This document shows positions 36,801-48,800 of a DNA stretch of 64,000 nucleotides, piece by piece (position 1 is the stretch's first letter; each line of letters opens with the position of its first letter). Source of the stretch: Lytechinus variegatus (lineage: Eukaryota > Echinodermata > Echinoidea > Temnopleuroida > Toxopneustidae); NCBI RefSeq assembly GCF_018143015.1, contig NC_054741.1, positions 9,078,683 to 9,142,682 of the forward strand, read 5' to 3'. Made by a program: the position numbers and the translations under genes. The notes under the pieces were generated by a model. The model saw nothing but the letters and a program-made list of their open reading frames with translations, made no database searches and was not told the origin of the DNA.

Positions 36801-39800
36801 GAAAAGAAATTCCCCTAAAATGACCTCAGTATTTTATCGATCTTTGTGAAGTTTAACAGATTAAAGGGGATTAAACTGTTTGAAAACTCTGGATCATCGA
36901 CTTAAAATTCCAATACTTCGCCTAATCAAATCGAGAAAAGTAGTATACTAATAAACATGCGACATATGTCAATTATATTGTTTTACTTTTTTTTACAAAG
37001 CCATAAAATTATAGTTTTGCCAATACAAAATAGGAGCAAAGTTCACATTCTTTTTTTTTTATTAAAGCGCCAGTATGTGCGACTCTTGTATGTGAAGTGT
37101 TATAGCGCAAGCTTGTGGCGATTCACGTGTTAATGATAATAATGATAATAACAATATTTGAAATTATTTTATATCGCACATAAATAATAAAAAAAGAAAT
37201 ATAAACAATCGTGTCAAATCATTATGATCCTATAAAAAATGGTATAGGCACTTAATTAACAATTGTGATCGAAGTGTCTTTCTTTCCTGTCGTAGCATTA
37301 AAAGGTATTGGAGGAATTATGTTATGACTATCAGCATGATCAGTATGTTGATATATACAGTTTTATGTTAAACGGAATTTTTTTAGTCTTGATTTTGCTG
37401 TTTTGAAATAATATATGAATTTAAATGAAACATTAATGAGATGTGCAAACTATGCACCCGCAGATGATGTTTTTTCTTGCACGTTCTGAAAATGTTGAAT
37501 CTTAAACTACAGTTTTCCTACATTGTCATTCGGTTATGACCTACTTAAAAAAATCCAAAATACTTTTATATCAGAATAAGATAACTCTTCAGTATTAAGG
37601 GCGGCGCTAAAGGACTGTTGAGGTCTGTGGGTTGGTGACTGGTCGCCCTTGTGATCTTTCAAGTGATCAAAAGAAAAAAGAAAGAAAGAAAGTGTATGGA
37701 AGAGATGATAGCCTGTGCAACCCATGATTACCTTTAAAATAAAGTTTAATGATAATAATCTATGTAACTTTCAGATTATATCTTCAATGTAACTTCCTTT
37801 ATCATAACAACACTGATAACGTATTTGCGCGTATATATTTTTTGTTTCCTTTGATAGTATTAAAAATTTTCTTTTTTTAAATCTCATGTCCTAAACTTAA
37901 ATTATATATTTCCTTTACCCCTTCCTACAGGAATCAGAGATTCCCATGAAAATGGGAAGATTGCATCTCTAATTGGAGTCGAAGGGGGTCATAATATTGA
38001 TAGCAGCATGGCTTCATTGCGCATGCTCTATGAACTTGGAGTCCGCTATATGACCGTCACACATAGTTGCAATACACCCTGGTAAGAAACGTGATACTGA
38101 TGTTATGCAATTATTGATATCGAAAAAAAAGTTATGACTCTTTCAAATGTTGTAATCATGGTCGACATTCCTGGGGTGTAGGGCGTGTCCCCCCCCGGAA
38201 TTTCGAATTTTGTTCAGAAGCATATGTGGGAGGGTCGTCTTCATCACTGCCCCTATCCTCCCTGTAAGGACCCAAAAACATTTGTCAATAGGGATAAAAT
38301 GTGTTGTGTCCATGTTTAAGGCTGCAAGTATTCTTCTATCAGAGGTTACAATTATATCTTGACTATATACAGCAGAATTTACAACAACAACAAATATCTC
38401 AGTGTGATTTTGTAATCTGGTGATGATTAAGACGCTGGTAATGCATAATATCCTTTCTTGTTCATTAAGAAAAATGAAATTCAATTGACAATTGATTTAA
38501 TGTGTAAGATATTCAATGTTGCAACTTATTTTGTAACAACCGAGACATTATCATACACACAGCCATGTCTCGTATGTAAATAATCAATATCGTGATTTCG
38601 ATCATGTAATAACATAAGAACGGGAGTATATATGACATCAACCCACCTATTGAATATTCATTACTGCGTGCATATAACTCTTTTCATAGAGCATTGCTGA
38701 AGTTTAAACTTTTGTTATCAATTTTTATGAAACTTTCAGCGTTCTGCTTCGTTAACTTTAGTCTATTTATTGAGATACAACTATTTTCAGCCCGGAATTC
38801 CTACTTGATATCTTTCCATTTCTCTCTCAGTGTCTGTCTCTTTAAATCTCTATCTCTCTCCCTTTTTCTATAGGGCTGATAACTGGTTGATGGATGAGGA
38901 GACAACTCCAGAACATAACGGACTTACTGACTTTGGCAAGGTAATTTTCTTCTAACAAATTTTCTATAAAAAAGCAATATATCCCGACTGTTACTTCACA
39001 TGCGCTCTAATAATGTGCCAACGTCCAATTAGATTTTAACAGGCACAATATCTGGCAAACCAACGCAGCCATCATCTGTCATAATTAAAGGCCTAACATT
39101 GCATTTTATTTCCATTTACATGATAATAGCAAATTCGACAGTCAACTTATTGATTGATAATGTATCACTTTTCTCGAAAAGTTCCTGCGACCAGGGGCCG
39201 ATTGCACGAAAGGTTCTTTGCAAGAACCGTCTTTCGTTTTGCCTTTTATGATGCGTCATGTGAAACGCATTTTAAATACCTGCAATCATATGTTATTCGT
39301 CCGTTAAATTAAACAAAATCCTTGTTTATAAGATGATGTGATATCTCACGAAATCGTCTAAAACATGATATAAAAGCTAGCTAACGAATTTTATTTGTTT
39401 ATCCTTAATTAATCCATCATAATACTGCGCATCATAAAAGATGGGCGACACGAAAGACAGTTCGTGATCCCCACATCTCAAAAGCTATAGGCTCGTATTC
39501 TGAAGTCAGATGTGGTTTAAGTATGGGAAGCCAAAAGTATGAAAAAAATTATTAAGTTTTATGTTTCTTATGTTTACTGTGCTCTTTCCTGATTCATCGT
39601 TGGTGAAGACAATCATCTATTTATACTTCCTACACTGTCACAATTATGAATGATTTGAGAGCCAAATGAGCTGAAAGTATGATATCTCTACTGTTAGTGA
39701 TTATGTAACAATTGGCTATCCATACTTAAGCCACAACTTTAAACCTGACTTCAGAATACGGGCCCTAGGGTCCCAGGTTGTGGATGAATCCGGAAGGGGC

Positions 39801-42800
39801 TTGAACCATCACACCTTCACATTCTTCCTAATCATGTCAATATTTTTTTTATCATTCATTTATGTCCTTTAACGCCCCTCTGAGAGTTAGGCAGGCCCGT
39901 TTACATAGCATCCGGTACGGCGACCGTGCACGGCACCACGGCAATCCGGCACGGCAAAAAAAATCGATCACCACTAAATCCTATGAAACTGTTTCCACTT
40001 CAACGGTGCCGTGCCGTGTTGTACAACACGGCGTAGTTTGCCGGATTTGCAGATCGATCATATCAGCAAGCCATTTTCAGAGCACGGCACACGGTTTTTT
40101 CACTTCTGGCCAATCACCGTCCAGATAAATTACGTCATTGCCCACATATTTTCTGATCAAGCGACAAATCGCCTGCGGTGAGAGTCTATGGGAGTTTACG
40201 TGTTAAATGCAAAATCGCACGTACACGTAGGTCTACGTGTATAACCTGCTGAAGAGAGGTGTAGGAGGACTTGATCTTGCCATTCTTGGTCTGGTAAGCA
40301 ACTAATTAAGAACTATTTCGCATACTGTATAACTGAGCCCCAGAAAGTAGAGCACAAGAAAATAAGGCCAAATAATATAAGGCCGGAAATAATAATGTGG
40401 GATAAGGCCTAACGACAACGTTAGAACTTAGATGTAGGCCTAGGTTAGGCCTAGGCCCCTAATATTAGGCCTAAGTTAAATCTAATTGTAAGATAGACTC
40501 GGTCTAACGTTAGTTAGATCTGCTAAGCCTAGCTACGGTACGTCTAACGTTAGAAATGTTAAAAGTCAGGCCTACCTTAACATCTAACTCAGATAGGCTA
40601 GATATTTATCCTATAGCCTAAGTCACATCTAGAGTCTAGGTATAACGTTATGCTTTATGTTACTGTTTTGTGTTAGTCTTAGACTCGATAATCCAGGTGA
40701 CTGGCCTAACGTCGTTAGATTAGATCTAGGCCTACTAAAGAAAGTTAGACTTAGATTAGACTAGGCCTAGGGCAGGGGACTAGTGAGTAGTCGAGTCTAA
40801 CTAACTTTAGGCATAACTAGATCCTAACGTTAGTTAGATCTAAAATTCTAACGTTAGACAAATAACGTTCACAAAAGTTAGACCTGTTGTTAGGTCTAAT
40901 GTTAGACCTAAGTAAGTTAACGTCGTTAGACCTCAGGCTCTGAACGAATGAATTTTCAATTACTGAATTAGGCCTACCGCTACTAGTACTGGCCTAGTAT
41001 AGGCTATAGTATAGGGTCTATTTGAGAGAGGCACTGGGTCGTTTTGTCAGCAGCAAGAGTGGCACTGCAGATAGGAGGGTGGCAATGAATTAATAATAAG
41101 ACAAAGAGGGGATCAGGAGTGGTGAAAGTAAAATGATCGCCCTTTCCTTTAATTTATCCAGGGGCCGCTCAATCGGGGGCGATGGGAAGGGGTTTGGGTT
41201 GGCACTGCACTGTAAAAAACGAGCACTACGAGTGCTGATTTTCTAGTTTAAATTTGAACTAAAAAATCAGCACTAGTGCAGTCACTACTAGTGACTATAC
41301 AAGCACTGTATTCTGTAAGTGCTAAATTAGCACTTCATTTTTTACAGTGTGGCTTGCCCGAAAAAATCCCCAGAACAAAAGTGACCCTTTTTCAATATGA
41401 AATATGTCCTTGTGTGCTGGCATAACTTATTAATCTGCACATTTCTGTCCCCAAATTTGATTGCTTTATTTGTGTAATTTTTTTTTTTCATTGGTTTATT
41501 TTTTATTTAGTTTTTTTTTTGGGGGGGGTGGGGCTGAAGTGATTGGGTATGTATACCATACAGAGAAGACATAATTTGTTGACATTTTATTCAATAAACA
41601 TTATATGCCTAAAAAAAATCATTATATGGCTTAGCTTATAGGCCCATATAGGGGCAAAATCTTTTTTTCTTAGCATGACCCTATGTTTTACATGTACTTT
41701 TCAAATGATAAAATGTATTATTTCAACCTCTTGAAAAAAATTCTAGACGATCACTTTTCTCTACAACAAATGAAATCATTTTGGTTAGGAGAATTTATAT
41801 TTGTGCATTAAAAATGCTGATTGGACACTGGCCTTTCCCGAAACGCTCTTGCAATTCTTCCTTAAAACCTTTGTTATTATTTGCTAATAAGATTTATATG
41901 GAATGTGTTGCATGACAGATAACCGACATGGAGGAAGCCCTTATCCTAGAAGTGTAGGAAAATCCAATCCTGTATGACAAGAGATTGGAGATGATCAAGG
42001 ATACAGAAGTAAAAAACGATGTATGACATGACATTGGGCGTCAGCTTGTAATCTCAGGTTGGTATTGTTTAACGTCATATTATTTTTTTTTCAAACTTCA
42101 CGATTTTTTTCACTATCAATATGAAGAAATATATTGAATATACATCTTTAGAAAAGAGTTATATTTGTATGTGGATGTTTGAAAGCAAATCAAGTTCACA
42201 ATCTTACAACTGCAGCTACCTTCCGGTTGTTATAATTCAATGAATATCAATGGTAAGTTTTGGTCTTTATGGCCATTTTAAAAATTGTTTCCACATGTGT
42301 AGGATAGTCTATAGTGTTTTGAATTTTAAAAATAACGGAAAGTAAATAAATAAATAAAAGAGCAAGGGTATGTAATATAGAAAGAGACCTTGCTTTGTGA
42401 TATGGACCAGAAACTTTATACCATTCCCTCCTCACAAATACGTAATATAAATATCACGTCACTTTTACAAGCAAAAAAAAATGAATGAGGCAAAATTCTT
42501 TACTTTCAAAAGCACATTGTTAATTTTCGCATTTAAATATTTCGGGGGAAGGGGGGTTGGGTAAGGGTAGGAAAAATTTTCAGAGGTACAGGAATTAGAT
42601 TTTGTGTTTTTTTTAATCATCTTAAGGTGACGTAGCGAGGTGAGGGACAACTTCCTAAAAAAAAGACAGAAAATGGAGTGGAAGAGTGGTGACGGAGCTC
42701 TCTCAAACAAAGCACGTAAATACAAGTACAGAGAGGCAATGGAATTCCTAGTTCTCTATACATACATAATCGAGAGTAAGTTATTCATTATTTTGTTTTC

Positions 42801-45800
42801 TTGTCCCAGGGATGAGAGAATATGTATATCAATTTGAATTCATGCGAAGAAATGTATTTTGTAAATATGAATTCTGAAATTATGCTGCACTTGATCCAGG
42901 TTTAGTTTGGGGGTTCTGACAGGAATTCCTTGCACCAGGAAACGGTCAGGCAACAGCTATGGTATTAATTTGCACTTTGTGCACTCTGCAGGGTCGATAT
43001 AGAGCTCTCGTACAAACTATACGAATCAATTTAGATTATACATTGATGGTTGGCTCATTCTCTCATGTTTACATCAACCCGTTTCCTGTAATTATTATAT
43101 ACATCCACATTTTCATTTAATATGATTGATCATATTTGTACCTGACTACCTGTGCAAAGTAGTACAGGTTATTAGGTGTTCCAAATCATTGAAGTGAAAG
43201 CCATTTGCCTTCTGAAAAGTAACCTGCCCCTTAAAAAAAAAAACAATATAAAATAAAACTACAGACGTTAAGAATATCAATGAATTGAAGAAAAGAAGAC
43301 TGTATCGACTTGGTACATGAGAGTCGATTTTTTAGTATTCAGTATTCTGAGTAAAACATATGAAATAAATTTGAACATGTGATTATTCTGTCAACAGAAC
43401 AAGTTCAATATTGGATCCTGTGTTTGACGTGGACACACCAGGAGAAGCCTGTACCAATCAGGAAGAAACTGAGCAGGAGAATGGTGACATCTGTCCACAA
43501 CGTGGGTCAGGCTTCCTCGTCATCATCCTCAGGCACGTACGTCCGCAACATCAGTCCAGTCTTCAAGTCCCAACTTCACTTCAAATCGAGGACACAATGT
43601 TGCAGTAATTTCAAAGCACCGATAGTCATGGTGACAACATAACTGTAGATCAATTTTTCTCCAGTTTGTCCCCCATTGTCCCACACTGTAAAAGTTACCT
43701 CAATGCCAGCTCCATTGCCATGATTGCTATGAGGTTAATTTCGGTCTTCTGAACATTGAACATACTACTATAGGAATTAAAGGTTTCGTGTCATCTAAAT
43801 CCAAGTCGATTCCTATTGATGTGATAAACATCTCACAATTTAAGAATCCAAATATGTTTCGTAGATTTAAAAAAGGTAACGGAAAATATTCTAACTTGCT
43901 ATGCTCCACCGCTAAAAAGAGAGCTGATATCTTATTCCCTCTGACATTACTCAATACTCATCCAATTGTTAGCTAACAAAGGGACAGTGGTTTGTAGTTT
44001 GCCAGAGCTAACAACCTGTCAATAGTCTCAACATAAAAGATGCAATGTCAGACATGCAGCATCACCAACAAATGAAAAGCAGTGTATATATGATTACATC
44101 TGAATGACTTATGAAAAATCCATATGAAATAAATCATTTCCAAGAAATCTACAACTTTAATGACTGATATCGTTTTATAAACAACTACACCATAAAATGT
44201 GTTATTCTAATTTCCACTTGAATTTTTCACTTTAACATCTCCCATTAATTGTTACAGTTGCAAGTCAGTCTCAATTTGCAGAAATTACGATTTTGAGGGA
44301 TAATGATCTTCCTCTTTTGTAGATCTGGAAAATATCGTCTGAGCATGTTCACCATTTATCAAAAATATATTTATTTCCTAAATTATACTTGAATTTAAAA
44401 TCAGGATTTGTTCACAGATAAGAGAAGTTGAACAGTTTGCACATCACAGAAATTTGTTTCATGCAAATATTAACATGACAACTAGTAATGTACTATCAAA
44501 TATCAACACATGAAACTAGTTACTGTGAAAATAAAAATGATGTGTACTGGACGGAACGTTTCTGGACTAATGTTTTATTTTGGAAACAGAAATGTAGGAT
44601 TGTTTGAAATATGTCAAAATGTTAGAAACAAAATTTCATCTCTAAACAGAATGGCAATGACACTCCTGGGGCCTGCTTCATAGAGAGGTACAACTATCAT
44701 AACTTTGTCTTTAATGGTAATATGGCGCAACATCCAATTATAATTGTGGTTTCCATGGTAGATGCCATAATGTTAAAGTACTTTTGAAATGGGCCCTTAG
44801 ACATGAAAAATACTGACAAAAGAAAGTTGATGGTGAAATAAAAAGAATACATTCATCCTTAAGAAAAATTTTTGACGCCCCATGCATTTTTTTTTGTTTA
44901 TATATCTCCTATGATTATTTTCTGTAATAAATTAATGAGCATCACTTTTGTTTCAACAACAAATATAATGTAGATTGCTGAAGAACCTAAAATATATTTG
45001 GAGCTTAACTAAACTAAAATTAAAGATGTCGACAAAATGAAGTCCAGTGTTGCTCTTATTTATTGGGCCAGACCTCACTTGGCATTGCTTTTAAAGAACA
45101 AGTCCATCCCAACAAAAAAGTTGATTTGAATAAAAGAGAAATATTCAACAAGCATAACACTGAAAATATCGAAGTCGGATGTAAAATAAGAGAGTTATGA
45201 CATTTCAAATTTACGCTTAATTTTCACAAAACAGTTGTACATACACATCCTGATCGCTATGCAAATTAGGAGACTGATGACATCATTCGCTCACTATTTC
45301 TTTTGTATTTTATTATGTGAAATATGAAATGTAATTTTCCTCTCATTGTCAAGAGAACAACGATCAATTCCTCCCTAAACATGTAGAATTAGCATTGGTT
45401 CAGTCAAGTTGGTTCTTGTTCTCAAAGAAAATATTGTATTTTTCAAAAAATAAAAACAAAGAAATAGTAAGGGGCATCAACTGTTTCATTTGCATGTCAC
45501 TGAGGTGTGCATATCACTCTTTTGTGAAAATAAGCAAAACTTTAAAATTTCATAACTTTCTTATTTTACATCCGATTCTGCATGAATTATGCTAGTTTGA
45601 TTTTTTTTAATTTATTCAAATCAACAGTTTTCTTGGGTAGAATTGACCTTTAACAAATAATATACCTTATTCAAAGACAATAGAAACAATTGAAGTTGGA
45701 ATGGCAATAAAATGTGATGTAACTAAGAAATGAGATGAACAGGTGACAATGGCATAGAAATGGGAAGTGAAGTATGGAAAGCAAAGTGTAAAATAAAAAG

Positions 45801-48800
45801 ATTAATCATGACAAAATTCAATTACATTTAAATAGAACGATCTAATCCCGTATAGATGAGTGAATAACAGAAAGAATATTGTGTCTGTCAAATGAGCAGT
45901 CCATCAGATTGAGGCTTCTTGGTGGAATTTAATACAAGATTTATTTATACATAGATACACGAAACCATTAAATATTACTTCTTGCCACGCCTGAAGCAGG
46001 CTTCTTTGCCTTGGGTTTTCATGGGTACATCGGACGGTTTTTGCCTGCCGGACGGGATCCGAGCACGGCTTTTTTGCCGTGCCGTGGGGCAGTGGAAACT
46101 GGAAATCGGCACGACTAGCCGTATGCCGTGCCGGAATGCCGTGCACGGTCGCCGTACCGGATGCTGTGTAAACGGGCCTTTAGGCTGGCCTTTCATTTAA
46201 AGTCCCTTTTTCGTCTCGACACCGAAGGGAGAGATTATCAGGCCGGGTTTTGGAAAATATCGCAGAAATCTACCCTTGTTTAGAAACTATATGGGTTTTA
46301 GAATCACTATGATGTGAATTTCATGAGCGTGAGCGATCACAGCGAGCGAAGAATAATAATTATGAAGGGTTTTTGGTATAAATTTTATTCATGATTACAA
46401 TATCAAGTGCCTACATTTTTTTTCTACTAGCGCGGAATAGCTATCAGTCCATTGTTCCTATCCATGTCTTTATATTTACTTTTATTTCGTTTTGTGTACC
46501 CCACCTATTGAATCATTTTAGTTTCCAAAACATCTTGCATTGCAGTACGAGTGAGCGCAGCGAGCGACAAAAATAGAAATGTTGCATCATTATCAGAATA
46601 CCTAAGCATGGTAAGCCTTCAGACATCCTTTTTTAATTACATTTTTGATAACTTTTTTTATTCAGTCATACAGTAATGATTGAAATCATACTTAACTTCT
46701 TGGAGAAAATGAATATGAACCTGTTTTATATTTTTTTGATATTGAAGTGTGAGTAGGCTTATGTGTCATCGGTTCTCTAATTTTGCTTACATGCGAGCAG
46801 ACATTTCACTCTCTTAATAACTCAAACGTTTTTTTTTTCAGGCAACGAACCTATTATTCAGGGGCGTGGATGAGCTAGAGTACATAAAGAGCAGGTGCGG
46901 ATCCAGGAGTTTCCAAAAAAAGGGAGGGGGCATTTTTCCGATGAAATTTGATAAGCAAAAAAAAAAAGGTTTCACCAAAAATCGAGGTCATTTCGTCCAC
47001 AAAAAAAAAACGGTTCACTTTCAAAAAGGGGGCACACTTGCGTAAAAACAGTATATTTACATTACAAATTTTGATTATGACTCTCAAGGGGGGGGGGCAC
47101 TGGCCGGCTGCTCCCCCCTGGATCCACCAGTGATACAGAGGTACTCTATAATGAGCTATTGCGTCACCCCTCATCTCCCTTGTATTCCTCAGATTTCCTT
47201 TAATATTGTGAATGTTCTGTTGATTTCCCTTATCATGATTATGATCAAGTTAGAGTTGTACTTGCTTGATGGCCACCATTAGACACCTTGTCCGAATCGT
47301 TGTTTTTTTCATCTTAGGATGTTATTAGAGAGATGAATCGTCTTGGTATGCTTATTGATCTCTCTCACGTCTCGGTGAAGACAATGAATGACGTCCTCGA
47401 CATCGTCACGGCACCAGTCATGTTCAGCCATACTTCGGCATACGAACTCTGTAACCACTACCGAAACGCGCCAAACAGCATTCTTACTCGGGTGGTATGT
47501 ATCAACTATGTTAAACTGTGCAAAAATACATTCAATGATTTGGTACCCATTCTCCTAACCTGGGTTGAGTGCAGCATAATGCGGATACAGATTTTGTTGA
47601 ATTCTTTTGCCTGACGATAATTTATGTAGGTTTGTTTTTTGTATTAATAATTGTGTATTGTATTTGTGTCACAGGCGTGTACCCGGTCACAAGTTTTTGC
47701 TTTCAGGGAACTACGCACTCTTCTGATAACAAATATGTTATATATTTTTATGACTAATTATTTTGTATAATTTATATTGAAAAATTATATTTTGCGAAAA
47801 ATCAAATAAAATGTTTATTTGCATTGAATGGAATATTTATTCTAACTGCGTCCAACTCCACACATGTAGGTATTGTACCCAATCTTCACTTGTTAGGTCG
47901 CTCTAATTTACTTTTTTAAGCAAATAGGAACCAGCAGTCTTCCTCAACTATTAATCTAAAACATTCTGAAGCCCCCTCCCCATCTCCGCGTCCCCTATGT
48001 TCCATGACGGTTATTTCAGGTAAGGCTCCATTGTGTTTTGAGTGGGGACAAAGATGACATCATTTTATTTCTAATTTGAATAATAAGCTATTAAACCTCT
48101 TAAACACAGTTTGTTTCACAGCTCAGACGCTACCCTTGATTTTACTAAGGTCAATTGATCAAAGGACTACTATAATTCTTTTTAGATTATGATCAGCAAC
48201 CCCGGGGGGGGGGGCACTTACATTGACGAGTGGATACCATGCGCGACCAAAAAAAACCACGTAAAAAGGATGTCCTTTTCACGATAGGGCACGTTACGTA
48301 CGTAACGTGATAAGGGTGTCAAAAACACAAAAATAATGAAAAAAGGGTATCTATTTCGCTAGGAAAATTAGGTGTTTAGGGTCGAATTTGCGGGGATGAT
48401 AAAACAAAATTAAAATGTTTTATAAAGGATGTCCTTTTTGCCCCAACACTTCGTGTTTAGAGTCCGTTTTGCGCGAGGTGTAGAAGATGGGATCGTACTA
48501 AACCAAATAAGGTAAAGCCGACGACCGAAGGACCCGTAACAATAAAACATTCCTGTACTTGTTTAGGGGTTCATTTCGGGGAATATTTGCTAAGAGTATC
48601 GTTTTGTTTCCAATACTTGTTAAGGGTAGGGTTTCACACGCCAATACTTGTTAAGGGGTGCATTTTCAGAATATGGAAATTACATGTTTAGGGTGCTTTT
48701 CGAGACCCCATGGTCGCGCATGGTATCCACTCGTGAATGGAAGTGGCACCCCCCCCGGGTCAGCAACCCTAAATGCTGACCTATTTTTTTCCTCCTCCCT

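Larger units (their letters stand above)
39893..46179 (+). mobile_element. 6.3-kb DNA transposon with MADF-BESS gene
   Basis: It fills most of dipeptidase intron 5. The termini AGGCCCGTTTACATAGCATC and its near-perfect complement ending TGTAAACGGGCCT extend about 45 bp with few mismatches, then more loosely to about 170 bp (GGCACGGCA, GTTTCCACT). A 6-bp direct repeat TTAGGC flanks both sides (39887-39892 and 46180-46185). The cargo is a decayed MADF-BESS coding region on the same strand. No DDE transposase was recognised, so the superfamily stays open. A MADF/Myb-like companion protein suggests PIF/Harbinger, but a 6-bp duplication is not typical of it. Two MITEs (41208-41349 and 45094-45650) inserted later. 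Confidence 0.75.

Noticed and set aside
39862-40128. 88-residue frame at the left end of the 6.3-kb transposon
   Set aside because: It reads through the terminal inverted repeat (CACGGCA-rich), as does the frame at 45982-46200 on the other end.
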